Shown here in pieces: positions 20,826 to 30,802 of a stretch of DNA of 64,000 nucleotides. The stretch lies in the NCBI RefSeq assembly GCF_011386835.1, contig NC_088796.1:65981468-66045467 (forward strand), given 5' to 3'. Below the pieces are notes generated by a model. That model was not told the DNA's origin and ran no database searches. It saw only the letters and a list, made by a program, of their open reading frames with translations. Source of the DNA: Chrysemys picta bellii. Lineage: Eukaryota > Chordata > Testudines > Emydidae. A program made the position numbers and the translations under genes. Position 1 is the stretch's first letter. Every line of letters starts with the position of its first letter.

Positions 20826-23297
20826 TTAACCAGTTGATTCTGGGAAACATTCCCGGGAGAGTGCATCAGCCACTTTGTTAGAAGCTCCTGAAATGTGTTG
20901 TATTTCAAAATCAAAATCTTGGAGAGCTAAACTCCTCCGAAGAAGTTTTTTGTTATTCCCCTTGGCGGTATGAAGCCACTGTAGCGCAGCATGGTCTGTT
21001 TGTAGCTGGAAACGCCGTCCCCAAACATATGGGCGTAGCTTTTCCAGCGCGTACACAATGGCGTAGCATTCCTTTTCGCTGATTGACCAGTGGCTTTCCC
21101 TCTCAGACAGTTTCTTACTGAGAAACACGACAGGATGGAATTCTTGATCTGGTCCTTCCTGCATTAAAACTGCTCCTACGCCCCGCTCGGACGCATCTGT
21201 GGTTACTAGGAACGGTTTGTCAAAGTCTGGGGCCCTTAGCACAGGGTCAGACATGAGTGTCGCTTTAAGCTGGTGAAAGGCCTTTTGACACTCATCAGTC
21301 CACTGAACTGCATTTGGCTGTTTCTTTCTGGTTAGGTCTGTCAGCAGGGCAGCGATTTGGCTGTAGTGTGGTGCAAATCGCCTATAATATCTGGCTAAGC
21401 CTAAGAAGGATTGGACCTGTTTCTTTGACTTTGGAACCGACCACTTTTGGACAGCATCCACTTTGGCCTGTAGGGGATTTATAGTTCCTTGACCCACCTG
21501 GTGCCCCAGGTACATCACTCTGTTTTGGCCAATTTGACACTTTTTAGCCTTAACAGTTAGTCCTGCCTGCCGGATACGCTCAAAGACTTTTTCCAGGTGC
21601 TCCAGGTATTCTGTCCATGAATCAGAAAAAATGGCCACATCATCGAGGTAGGCAATTGCAGATTCTCCCAATCCCGCTAGGAGACCATCTACAAGTCTTT
21701 GGAAGGTGGTGGGTGCATTTCGCAACCCGAAAGGGAGTACATTGAATTCATACACCCCTGACTGGGTGACGAAGGCTGACCTTTCCTTAGCGGGTTCATC
21801 TAGTGGTACTTGCCAGTACCCTTTTGTTAAGTCTAAAGTAGAGATGAATTGGGCATGTCCCAATTTTTCCAATAGCTCATCTGTGCGTGGCATTGGATAG
21901 TTGTCAGGACGAGTTACAGCATTTAGCTTACGGTAGTCCATGCAAAAGCGTATTTCCCCATCTGGTTTGGGAACTAGAACCACTGGAGATGCCCTTGCAC
22001 TATTAGAGGGGCGGATTATACCCATCTGTAGCATGTTCTGGATCTCCCTTTGTATAGCAGTTTTGGCATGAGGTGACTCCCGGTAGGGTGGGGTTCTAAT
22101 TGGGTGAGCATTACCTGTGTCAATGGAGTGGTATGCCCGTTCGGTCCGACCTGGAGTGGCTGAGAAAATTGGTGCAAAGCTTGTGCACAGCTCCTTGATC
22201 TGCTGTCGCTGTAGACGTCCAAGGGTCATGGAGAGGTTCATCTCTTCCACGCCACCATCCTTTTTTCCTTCGTAGTAGACATCTTCAGGCCACTCCGCGT
22301 CATCTGTTTCCTGTGCTGTAAACTGGCAAACATTTAATTCTCTGGAATAAAAGGGCTTTAGAGAATTAACATGGTATACCTTAGGCTTTATGTTGGAGGT
22401 GGGGGAGGCTATGAGATAGTTAACAGCTCCTAGGCGCTCCTGGACCGTGAATGGTCCTTCCCACGACGCTTCCATTTTATGGGCCTGGAGCGCCTTTAAG
22501 ACCATGACTTGGTCTCCTACTTTGAAGGACCGTTCTCTGGAATGTTTATCATACCAGGCCTTTTGCTCTTCCTGAGCATCCTTTAGGTTTTCTTTAGCAA
22601 GGACTAAAGAGTGTCCGATGGTGCTTTGTAGGTTGCTTACAAAGTCTAGAATGTTAGTTCCTGGAGAAGGCGTAAACCCCTCCCATTGCTGCTTCACCAA
22701 CTGTAATGGCCCCTTAACCTCGCAGCCATACACAAGTTCAAATGGTGAAAACCCTAAACTGGGATGTGGTACAGCCCTGTAGGCAAAAAGCAACTGCTGC
22801 AACACTAGGTCCCAATCATTGGAGTGTTCATTTACGAATTTACGTATCATGGCCCCCAAAGTTCCATTAAACCTCTCCACCAGGCCATTGGTTTGATGGT
22901 GATAAGGAGTGGCAACCAAGTGATTCACCCCATGAGCTTCCCACAGGTTTTTCATGGTCTCTGCCAGGAAATTAGTTCCCGAATCTGTAAGGATGTTGGA
23001 GGGCCACCCTACCCTGGCAAAAATGTCTGCTAATGCCTGGCACACACTTTTAGCCCTGGTGTTGCTTAAGGGTACTGCTTCCGGCCATCGGGTAGCAAAA
23101 TCCATGAAAGTCAGTATGTACTGCTTTCCTCTGGGTGTCTTCTTTGGGAAAGGACCCAGAATATCCACAGCTACTCGCTGAAACGGGACCTCAATTTGTG
23201 GGTAGTGGCTGGAGAGAGGCTTTAACCTGGTCTTGGGGCTTTCCCACTCGTTGGCACACCTCACAAGACCAAACATAATTAGCAAAGTCCTTCCCAT
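20826..23297 (-). CDS. Gypsy pol: integrase - reverse transcriptase - RNase H
   Basis: 823 uninterrupted codons. The first ~33 residues are out of frame (see the zinc-region lesion); real homology starts at IEVPFQRV (residue 35). Integrase: VDILGPF (Asp45), LTDSGTNF (Asp105), LVERFNG (Glu141), giving the D,D-35-E spacing, then a GPF motif at 281-283. RT: LVPKPDGEIRF (441), STLDLTKGYW (Asp489), LPFGLRNAPTTF (521), AYLDDVAIF (Asp552, Asp553). RNase H: TTDAS (Asp701), SEKECYA (Glu743), QTDHAALQW (Asp768), VADALSR (Asp811). All catalytic residues are present. The protein would copy RNA to DNA, degrade the template RNA and insert the product. It ends at a stop 154 bp before the polypurine tract. 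Integrase preceding RT is the Gmr1 arrangement. Confidence 0.95.
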   Translation of the reverse strand: MGRTLLIMFGLVRCANEWESPKTRLKPLSSHYPQIEVPFQRVAVDILGPFPKKTPRGKQYILTFMDFATRWPEAVPLSNTRAKSVCQALADIFARVGWPSNILTDSGTNFLAETMKNLWEAHGVNHLVATPYHHQTNGLVERFNGTLGAMIRKFVNEHSNDWDLVLQQLLFAYRAVPHPSLGFSPFELVYGCEVKGPLQLVKQQWEGFTPSPGTNILDFVSNLQSTIGHSLVLAKENLKDAQEEQKAWYDKHSRERSFKVGDQVMVLKALQAHKMEASWEGPFTVQERLGAVNYLIASPTSNIKPKVYHVNSLKPFYSRELNVCQFTAQETDDAEWPEDVYYEGKKDGGVEEMNLSMTLGRLQRQQIKELCTSFAPIFSATPGRTERAYHSIDTGNAHPIRTPPYRESPHAKTAIQREIQNMLQMGIIRPSNSARASPVVLVPKPDGEIRFCMDYRKLNAVTRPDNYPMPRTDELLEKLGHAQFISTLDLTKGYWQVPLDEPAKERSAFVTQSGVYEFNVLPFGLRNAPTTFQRLVDGLLAGLGESAIAYLDDVAIFSDSWTEYLEHLEKVFERIRQAGLTVKAKKCQIGQNRVMYLGHQVGQGTINPLQAKVDAVQKWSVPKSKKQVQSFLGLARYYRRFAPHYSQIAALLTDLTRKKQPNAVQWTDECQKAFHQLKATLMSDPVLRAPDFDKPFLVTTDASERGVGAVLMQEGPDQEFHPVVFLSKKLSERESHWSISEKECYAIVYALEKLRPYVWGRRFQLQTDHAALQWLHTAKGNNKKLLRRSLALQDFDFEIQHISGASNKVADALSRECFPESTG

Positions 23298-23345
23298 TCC
23301 CTCCTAGTGGAAGGTGCTCCAGGTGCACCGGTCTTTGGTTCTGTT
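23198..23345 (-). pseudogene. Integrase zinc-binding region with two frame changes
   Basis: The His pair (HDHPSGHSG) lies at the end of the frame that stops at 23304. The Cys pair (WSCEVCQRVGKP, about 23225-23265) is read in a second frame, and the catalytic core continues in a third from about 23198. Two small indels, near 23320-23340 and 23200, therefore separate parts of one HHCC domain. I describe the breaks only. Confidence 0.85.
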
Positions 23346-24431
23346 CACCCCAGAATGGCCACTGGGATGATCATGAGCTAAGCTCAAGAGCTTTACCCGA
23401 TACTTAGTGGGAACTACCAACTGTCTTTGAGGATGCCAGTCTTCCTGGTGCCCACCAGAAAGAGTCTCCTTGTATAAAAGTCCTTGTTCTACAAAAAACC
23501 GGGATCGGTTAGAAAAACTGAGAGGCGTTGCGGTGCTCCGTGCCGCAGCCCAAGCTTTCTGAAGGCTGTCATCTGCTTCCTGCTCGGCCTGGAACTGTTC
23601 CCTTGATGCTGGAGACATCAGTTCCTCCTTGGACTGTAGACTGGGGCTTGGTCCCTCTGGAAGCGATGCAGGTGCTGGGGCTGTTTCCGTTGATTGTGAA
23701 CCGCTGACCGCTGGTGCACTATGTGGTATTTCAGGCTCTGGCTGAGCGTCTTGGGTAGGGTTATCTGCTGCTTCCGCCAGTTCAGGCTCTCTGGTGCCCT
23801 CTGGCATTGGAGTTGTAGACGGGTTTGCAAGCGCTGGACTCAGTGCTGGCAATGGTTCTGGTGCTGGTTGCGTTGCCAGTTCCGGTTCTGGGACTGGCTT
23901 TGGCTAGGTCTCTGGGATTGGATCCACTACGGCTGTTGCAGTCATTGGCAGGGGATCTGGTTCCACCACCTTTGTTTGGGTCTCTGGTAACACAGACGGG
24001 GCCCTGGTGGATGGCTCAGGAACAGGGATGGGGGTGAAAGCTTGCTTAGCCTGGCTGCAGGTGACTATTCCCACCCTCTTGGCTAGCTTCACATGGTTGG
24101 CCAAGTCTTCCCCCAGCAGCATGGGGATGGGATAATTGTCATAGACTGCAAAAGTCCACATTCCTGACCAGCCCTTGTACTGGACATGCAACTTGGCTGT
24201 AGGCAAGGTTACAGACTGTGACACGAAGGGTTGAATTGTCACTGGAGCCTCCAGGTTGATGAGTTTGGGGTCCACTAGGGATTGGTGGATAGTTGACACT
24301 TGTGCCCCAGTGTCCCTCCAAGCGATAACCTTCTTTCCGCCCTCTCTCAAGGTTTCCCTTCGCTCCGAGGGTATGAGAGAGGCATCTGGGTCTGGGGATC
24401 TTTGGTGTGATTGTGGTGTAATGAACTGTAA
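23304..24431 (-). pseudogene. Gypsy protease and Pro-rich linker to integrase
   Basis: This continues in the same frame as the end of gag, after an in-frame TGA at 24432-24434. The retropepsin motif WRDTGAQVSTI (codons near 24290-24320) holds the catalytic Asp, and PMLLGEDLA near 24110 fits the downstream ILG-type motif. A long Pro/Glu-rich linker (PVPEPEL-like repeats) follows, broken by an in-frame TAG at 23904-23906. Then comes ARSTATPLSFSNRSRFFVEQ and the first half of the integrase zinc finger, ending at 23304. Without the two stops the frame would run unbroken from the nucleocapsid to the integrase. The ATG codons at 24348 and 23850 are incidental. Confidence 0.88.
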
Positions 24432-25461
24432 TCAGTTGGGGTTCTTGGGGCAGTGAGCCTTTATATGTCCCAGTTCATTACATTTAAAACATCGCCCTGC
24501 TAAGGTATCACCGGGCGATGTTGGATGGTGGAGACTGGTGTGGTGGGGTGAGAAGGCGTCTGGGGTTTCCCTTGGGATGTGGGTGGGGCCTTGGGTTGTC
24601 CCCGGTGGTAAGGTTTGGTTTCGGATTGCCCCTTCTGATATTCGCTCCAACTGCTACTAGTTTTTTCTTTTCTGCCACCTCCACCCATTTGGCTCCAATC
24701 TCCCCCGCCTTGGTTATAGTTTTGGGCTTCCCATCTAGGATGTACCTTTTTATTTCCTCAGGAACACCCTCAAAAACTGCTCCATTAGCATTAGGAAGGG
24801 CAACTCTTCCGTAGATTTAACATTTGCTCCTGATATCCAGCCATCCCAATTTTTCCCAATGTGGTAGGCATGTCGGGTAAATGACACATCGGTTTTCCAC
24901 CTTAGGGCTCTAAACCGCCGACGGGCATGCTCAGGTGTTAGCCCCATTCTGATTCTGGCCTTGTTTTTAAAAAGTTCATAACTGTTCATGTGTTCCTTAG
25001 GCATTTCAGCCGCCACCTCTGCTAAGGGTCCACTGAGCTTCGGCCTCAGCTCTACCATGTACTGGTCTATAGTGATGCTGTATCCAAGGCAGGCCCTTTC
25101 AAAATTTTCTAAGAAGGCCTCAGTATCATCGCCTGCCTTGTAGGTGTGGAATTTTCTGGGATGGGAAGTGGTACCTGGAGAGGCGTTGTTAGGATTGGCT
25201 GTTGTATCCGGCCTAGCCCTTGCTACTTCCAGTTCATGCTTCCTTTCTTTTTCTCTCTCCTCCATCTCTTTTTCTTTCAGCTCCATCTCTCTCTTGTGGG
25301 CCTCCTCTTTGGCTTTTTCTTCTTTTTCTCTCAGTTCCATCTCTCTTGTGGGCCCCCTCTTTGGCTTTCTCTTCTCTTTCTCTCAGCTCTATCTCTTTTA
25401 CTTTCAGCTCCGTAGCTCTCTTGTGGGCCTCCTCTTTGGCTTTTTCTTCTTTTGTAGTCAT
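24432..25461 (-). pseudogene. Gypsy gag: coiled-coil, SCAN-like capsid, CCHC nucleocapsid
   Basis: It starts at an ATG (25459-25461) with highly charged heptad-like repeats (KEEKAKEEAHKR occurs repeatedly), encoded by three tandem ~75-bp DNA units at about 25240-25460; a frame change falls within them near 25340. The capsid then shows KFHTYKAGDDTEAFLENFE, LSGPLAEVAAEMP and a stretch ending MEQFL, the typical look of a SCAN-type fold. A second frame change at about 24770 moves the final SCAN-like helices to another frame. The nucleocapsid zinc knuckle is CFKCNELGHIKAHC (C-x2-C-x4-H-x4-C), just before a TGA at 24432. Gag would package the RNA. The SCAN relationship is established for Gmr1-like elements. 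Confidence 0.88.
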
Positions 25462-25790
25462 TTTCCTGTTTTCTTGTGCTGGGTCACACCCCTCTGCAGT
25501 TGACTGAAACTGAGATGCATTCAGCTCTGGCTGCTGCTGAGTTAACAGAGACTTTCTAACTAGCTACTCCCGAGGATGTAAAAAGAAAAAAAAATTCAGC
25601 TTGTAAATTCCTTTTACCAGTTGTTTGCTCATTAATTGAACCCTTCTCTTAACAAAGGCCCTTGTTAAAAAAACTTAACACCTCTGCCTTCAGGCAAGGA
25701 GAGATAAGATATGCATCTACCTTCAGCTCTGCTTTCCAAGCAGCTAGAAGGAAAAAAAAAATCTTATTGGCTTTTGGGTTTAAAATGAAT
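25462..25790 (-). other. 5' leader of the Gypsy element
   Basis: Non-coding stretch between the primer-binding site and the gag start. A packaging signal may lie here but none is recognisable. Confidence 0.6.
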
Positions 25791-25808
25791 CCCACCGCGC
25801 TGCCACCA
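25791..25808 (-). promoter_or_regulatory. Primer-binding site
   Basis: On the minus strand TGGTGGCAGCGCGGTGGG abuts the 5' LTR with no spacer, starting with the TGG that pairs with a tRNA CCA end. I could not match it to a particular tRNA. Confidence 0.8.
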
Positions 25809-26629
25809 TGTCAAGGCTGCTTCCCCACTTTGAACTTTAGGGTACAAATGTGGGGGCCTGCATGAAGACTTCTAAGCTTAACTACCAGCTTAGATCTGGT
25901 CCGCTGCCACCATTCCCCAAATGGATTCCCTTCCCTGGGAAGCCTTGAGAAACCTTTCACCAATTCCCTGGTGAATACAGATCCAAACCCCTTGGATCTT
26001 AAAACAAGGAGAAATTAACCATTCCCCTCCTTCCTCCCACCAACTCCTGGTGAATACAATTCCAACCCCCCTGGGATCTTAAAACAAGGAGAAATCAATC
26101 AGGTTCTTACAAAGAAGGTTTTTAATTAAAGAAAAAGGTGAAAAATCATCTCTGTAAAATCAGTATGGAAAATAACTTTACAGGGTAATCAAACTTAAAG
26201 AGCTCAGAGGACCTCCCTCTAGCCTCAGATTCAAAGTATAGCAAACAAAGATAAACACTCTAGTAAAAGGTACATTTACAAGTTGAGAAAACAAAGAGAA
26301 ACTAACACGCCTTGCCTGGCTGTTTACATACAAGTTTGAAATATGAGAGACTTGTTCAGAAAGATTTGGAGAACCTGGATTGATGTCTGGTCCCTCTCAG
26401 TCCCAAGAGTGAACAACTCCCAAACAAAGAGCACAAACAAAAGCCTTCCCCCCCCCCCAAGATTTGAAAGTATCTTGTCCCCTTATTGGTCCTTTGGGTC
26501 AGATGCCAGCCAGGTTACCTGAGCTTCTTAACCCTTTACAGGGAAAAGGATTTTGGAGTCTCTGGCCAGGAGGGATTTTATAGTACTGTACACAGGACAG
26601 CTGTTACCCTTCCCTTTATAGTTATGGCA
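25809..26629 (-). repeat. 5' LTR, 821 bp (with two tandem units)
   Basis: Begins TGTCAAGGCT; the end is AGTTATGGCA where its partner has AGTTATGACA. It matches 19771-20672 almost throughout and has one fewer ~79-bp unit. Confidence 0.93.
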
Positions 26630-27305
26630 GGAGGGAAACAGGTAAAGCATTTTAGAAATAAAGTATTAAATAAGGCTTTTCTTTTAACAATATATCTTGC
26701 TCCCTTTACCTTTGGAGAGATTTTAGGAGGAAATGACTGTTTGACAGTTTTTTAGATAATATAAAATATGGTAATAACTGTCCTGGTTGGGGGAGACAGA
26801 GAAAAAGTTAAGTGAGATGGGCTGAAGCTGTTGTTGTTGTTGTTTGTTATTGAAGTCTAATCCCATTTTCTAAAAGACAAACAAGACAAACACATGCCTA
26901 AAGCGAGAGAAAAGAACAGCAGATGCAGAAAAATGCAATGTTTCTCTGTGGTGGTGATTCTCATTTGCAACCTCATTGCTGGAGAAACACAGGCATAGCA
27001 GATGGTCTTGTCACCAACTCCAAGACCTGACAAACTTGTACCATCACTCGACTGTTTAGGTCACTGATTTGTAATTGCCTATTTCTAGTCTCAGCCTGAC
27101 AACAGTGTTGCAAAATATACAGTCTTGGCCAGCTAACCCAGACTTCCATTAGACAGAAGGGGAAAAAAAGGAGAGGGATAGGAAAGAGTAGAAATAAAAT
27201 GGGAAAGGAAAGTGACACATGGAGGGATTTGACAGCAGGAACCAACATCTCAAATCCCAGATGTTATTTGGGTTTTAGTTGGAGCCAATGGAGGTGGCAA
27301 TGTCA
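26630..27305. other. DNA without recognisable gene
   Basis: Includes a short TTG-repeat near 26830. No feature supported. Confidence 0.5.
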
Positions 27306-27313
27306 TCTGGGTC

Positions 27314-27435
27314 TAGGTTGACCAGATGTCCCGATTTTATAGGGCCATCCTGATATTCAGAGCTTTGTCTTATATAGGTGCCTATTACCCTCAACCCCCG
27401 TCCTGATTTTTCACACTTACTGTCTGGTCACCCTA
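27314..27435. mobile_element. hAT-like MITE, 122 bp
   Basis: The ends TAGGTTGACCAGATG and CATCTGGTCA-like (TGTCTGGTCACCCTA) are inverted. An exact 8-bp duplication TCTGGGTC flanks it (27306-27313 and 27436-27443). The body has TGTCCCGATTTTATAGGG and CCGTCCTGATTTTTCACACT. The 8-bp duplication supports a hAT origin. It is a very common repeat in turtle DNA, from memory. Confidence 0.85.
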
Positions 27436-27443
27436 TCTGGGTC

Positions 27444-27990
27444 CCACTCTCTGACCCAATCTGGTCAGGATAGCTCTCAGCATCAGGATGACAACAAAGG
27501 CCCAACAGTGTCATAGTGGATCCCAGGGTCCCAAGAAATGGTGGGAGAATAATGGTGAAGCTTGCTTCTTCTGGTTCACCCATTTACCAGCAGGCAATAG
27601 TTATGAGATTGCCTGCGGGCAATTTTCCCTACAAAAAAAGTATTTTCTTTTAAGGAGCCCAAAAGGCAGTGATGGGTGGAGTAGCCTATCCCCTCATTGT
27701 TTTGTCCATCAATTAGGCCTCATTTCTGACACACCGATTTTAGTTCACTGATTTCTAGTCACACACCTCTCTCGTTTACCAGTCATGAGCTTAACACAAT
27801 CCTTGAATTGTATTAGTACGCCTTGTTGTCTGGACTAATTCAGTCTTTTTCTCTCTGTTTTGTACCATTTCTCATCAACATTTCTGTTATAGGTCATTGT
27901 GACATTTTATGAACTTTCACTCAGGTCTCCCAATTGATCTTACAATTAGGGTAAATCTGTAGACCTAATTACTACAACAGTGATAACAAA
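27444..27990. other. DNA without recognisable gene
   Basis: A single short frame (27488-27751) has no recognisable feature. Confidence 0.45.
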
Positions 27991-28004
27991 ACTGAGTGTC
28001 AATA

Positions 28005-28810
28005 TGCTGGAACAGTAGGCTTTGGCCTTGGTCCACGGGTGTAAAATGTTTCATGTCTTTATTTATGGGAGACCAGTGTTGGTTGAAACTGACCATAAAC
28101 CATTTATTGCCATTGCCAAAAGGTGCCTGGCAAACACTCTACTGAGAAGACAGATATTTTTTCACCTACAAATATATGATTTGCAAATTGAATACAAACC
28201 TAGGAGAGATTTGGTAGTCTAGAGCATTTAACAGAAGTATAGCGTATCTGAATCCAGAGCTACATTTGTACATGTCAATCTGATGATCAACAACAACAGT
28301 AATAAAAAAACCCTGTCCAACCTCAGATAAAATATGGTCTGTGATTGCCAGAACTACTGCTCAGGATGAAACCTACAGAAAGTAATTAAGGCTATTAGCA
28401 CAGGCTGTCTGGGATAGCATATTCCCATCCTCTATTATCAATGTAAGGTGGAGCTCTTAGTACTAAATGTGATTTTGTTTGAAGGCACCAGAATGATTAT
28501 TGCTCAAGTGTTACAGAAAATTAAGTTAAAAAGGTTACATGAAGGTCATTTAGGGATTGGAAATGCTAAGAGAAGGACCAGAGACATTTTATTATGGCCT
28601 CAAATGAATAGTGACACTGAAGAAGCTTTTAAGGCTTGTCATATATGCCAAAAATGCAGGTCAAGTCATGCAAAAGAGCCCATGTTGGTGACACTGGAAA
28701 AACTGATCCCCTAGAATAAAGTAGGCATAGATTTGTTTATGCTGACTGGAAAAAACTATTTACTTGTCCTAGACTGTTATTCCCATAGTTGGGTCATGCT
28801 ATCCAACTTG
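28005..28810 (+). mobile_element. Second Ty3/Gypsy fragment: RNase H then integrase start
   Basis: 28022-28222 encodes the end of an RNase H domain: VLVETDHKPFIAIA (catalytic Asp of TDHKP), RRQIFFHLQIYDLQIEY. After stops, 28448-28714 encodes an integrase zinc finger: LHEGHLGIGNAKRRTRD, LLWPQMN, CHICQKCRSSH, then VGIDLFML and NYLLVLDCYSHSW in the next frame up to about 28800, the start of the catalytic core. RNase H before integrase is the normal Gypsy order, so this is a different lineage from the Gmr1-like element 2 kb away. There are stops and no LTRs: a dead relic. Confidence 0.85.
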
Positions 28811-29732
28811 TATTGTAAATGGTGGTGTATGGAGGTTTGTTTTGATTTGTTTTTTGTTTTTCCTTCTGAGATTACACCCGTCCTGGCATAAATCCTCTTC
28901 ATTATATTTTTATTTGTGTATAATAAATATCTTCTAGGTTTCTTTATTGTTATATATCCATCTTGCTCCTGAGACACTATTTTCATTCATGCACTAGCTA
29001 CTTTTGTTCCATTTTTATGTAATGTGGAATCTGTTTAATTATCCATAGTAATTTTAAATATAATGGCTAAATACACCATTCACCTGTGCTTTTGAATAAT
29101 TTCTAAAATTAGCATCAAGACTTATAAATCAGCAACAATTCTTTTTTACTGAAAGCAGATGATAAATAGCAGAAAGAAACAATGAATGCATCTATTATAA
29201 ACAAAGTCCTATAAATTATAGCTAATATATTGAAGCAAATTTATGAATTCTACAGTACACAAAGTTTGTCAAGAACCAATTACAAATAATAATTGTAATC
29301 CACACAGAACTGTAAAACTGTGATGTTTGCTTCCCTGCTGACATTGCAATTTTTTTTCTGAGGTTGGGAACTTCATTACATTACTGCAAGAGCTAGATGT
29401 CTGTATAATTCCTGTATGCCTTGGTACCCTGGCGAGTTCATTTTCTTTGGTTCTTTTATAAATCGATGTAGTACATCATGCAGTGCTTATCAGCCACCAG
29501 CCAACAGTGGCGTGATCATAGATTTGCACAGCAACAAGCTGCTTAGGTTCCTCATACAAATAGTTTTACTGGCTTATGGAAGTTGGACATTAGTGAGGAA
29601 AGAACAGGGCTGTGCATAGGGGCCCCTCCTGAAGAGAGATTAAATGTGCATGAACATAAAGTCATTGCCTTCTGATTCTTATGCAGCCAGTCAGTCATGA
29701 ATGGTAGTTTGATGTAAACCACATTACTTCTC
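28811..29732. other. AT-rich DNA without recognisable gene
   Basis: Repeat-poor, AT-rich. No gene supported. Confidence 0.5.
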
Positions 29733-29735
29733 TTA

Positions 29736-29770
29736 GGGTATGTCTACACTACGAAATTAGGTGAATTTAT
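29736..29770 (+). repeat. Harbinger left terminal inverted repeat
   Basis: GGGTATGTCTACACTACGAA and following bases pair imperfectly with 34684-34718. A subterminal AGCTATCCCACAG motif is also shared by both ends (29911-29923; reverse complement near 34493-34504). Confidence 0.85.
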
Positions 29771-30036
29771 AGAAGCCGGTTTTATAGAAATCGGTTGTAT
29801 ACAGCCGATTCTGTGTGTCCCCACATAAAATGCTCTAAGTGCATGAAGTCGGTGGACTGCGTCCACAGTACCGAGGCTAGCGTCGAATTCTGGAGCGTTG
29901 CACTGTGGGTAGCTATCCCACAGTTCCCACAGTCTCTGCCGCCCATTGGAATTCTGGGTTGAGATCCCAATGCCTGAATGATGCAAAACAGTGTCATGGG
30001 GGGGGGGTTCTGGGTACATGTCGTCAGGCACCTCCC

Positions 30037-30125
30037 CCTCCGTCAGAGTAACAGCAGACAATCGATTCGCGCCTTTTTACCTGGGTTACCTGTGCAGACA
30101 ACATACCACGCCAAGCATGGAGCCC
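30037..30125 (+). repeat. Leader repeat with a second ATGGAGCCCGCTCAG
   Basis: Shares CCTCCGTCAGA, TTCGCGCCTTTTT and ATGGAGCCCGCTCAG, in the same order, with 30740-30817, just before the transposase start. The frame after this first ATG soon ends and is not transposase-like. It looks like an internal duplication of the transposase leader. Confidence 0.65.
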
Positions 30126-30587
30126 GCTCAGCTCAGCTCACCGTCACCATATGTCCTCTGGGTGCCGGCAGACGTGGTACTGCATTGCTACATAGCAACA
30201 GCTAATTGCCTTTTGGCAGTAGACGGTGCAGTATGACTGGTAGCCTTCATCGGCGATCTGGGTGCTGGCAGACGTGGGGCTGGCAGACGTGGGGCTGCAT
30301 TGCACACAGCAGCAGCCCCTTGCCTTTTGGTAGAAGATGGTATATTACGACTGATATCTGTCGTCGTCGTACTGCAGTGGCTGTCAATCATGGGCACCTG
30401 GGCAGTCTCGACGATGATGGCTATCAATCGTAGTATGCTATTTTCTGCCAAGCGCCCAGTATTTTCTGCCAAGCACCCAGAAGATGCCAAGGGCTATCAG
30501 TCATGCTGCACCGTCGCCTGCCAGCTTAAGATGTAAAAAATAGATTTGTTCTGTATTCATTTGCTTCCCCCTCCCTCCGTGAAATCA

Positions 30588-30634
30588 ACGGCCTGCTAAA
30601 CCCAGGGTTTTGAGTTCAATTTTTGGGGGGGCCA
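30588..30634 (+). repeat. SINE-like segment inside the Harbinger leader
   Basis: GGCCTGCTAAACCCAGGGTT, then TTGAGTTCAATTTTTGG and GGGGGCC, matches the tRNA-like body of the SINE at 48580-48738 (GGCCTGCTAAACCCAGGGTT). No tail or target duplication is visible. Confidence 0.65.
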
Positions 30635-30802
30635 TTCTGTGTGACAGTTGTTTGTGTTTCTCCCTGATGCACAGCCACCTTTCTTGATTTTAATTCCCTG
30701 TTCCTGTATGCCATGTCGTTACTCGCCCCTCCCTTCCTCCCTCCGTCCGTCAGATACTAGTTTCGCGCCTTTTTTCAGACCAGACGCCATAGCACTGGGA
30801 TC

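Larger units (their letters stand above)
19771..26629 (-). mobile_element. Ty3/Gypsy LTR retrotransposon, Gmr1-like, near full length (~6.9 kb)
   Basis: Two similar direct LTRs (19771-20672 and 25809-26629) enclose a minus-strand unit in the order primer-binding site, gag, protease, integrase, RT, RNase H, polypurine tract. Integrase before RT is unlike most Ty3/Gypsy elements and is the published hallmark of the Gmr1-like lineage. The capsid region resembles the SCAN domain, which established work traces to this lineage. The flanks are GGGGG (19766-19770) and GGAGG (26630-26634), a possible 5-bp duplication with one mismatch. By eye the LTRs differ at roughly a dozen positions plus one tandem unit, so insertion is fairly recent. 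The copy is dead: gag has two frame changes, there are in-frame stops at 24432 and 23904, and two frame changes lie in the integrase zinc region. Confidence 0.93.

Noticed and set aside
24432..24434. Selenocysteine decoding of the gag TGA
   Set aside because: No SECIS-like hairpin can be supported, and point decay or readthrough explains it more simply.
22800..25500. Plus-strand frames of 60-119 codons across the Gypsy element
   Set aside because: They are antisense to gag-pol; hydrophobic or Trp/Cys-rich runs come from reverse reading of charged coiled-coil and Pro-rich coding DNA.
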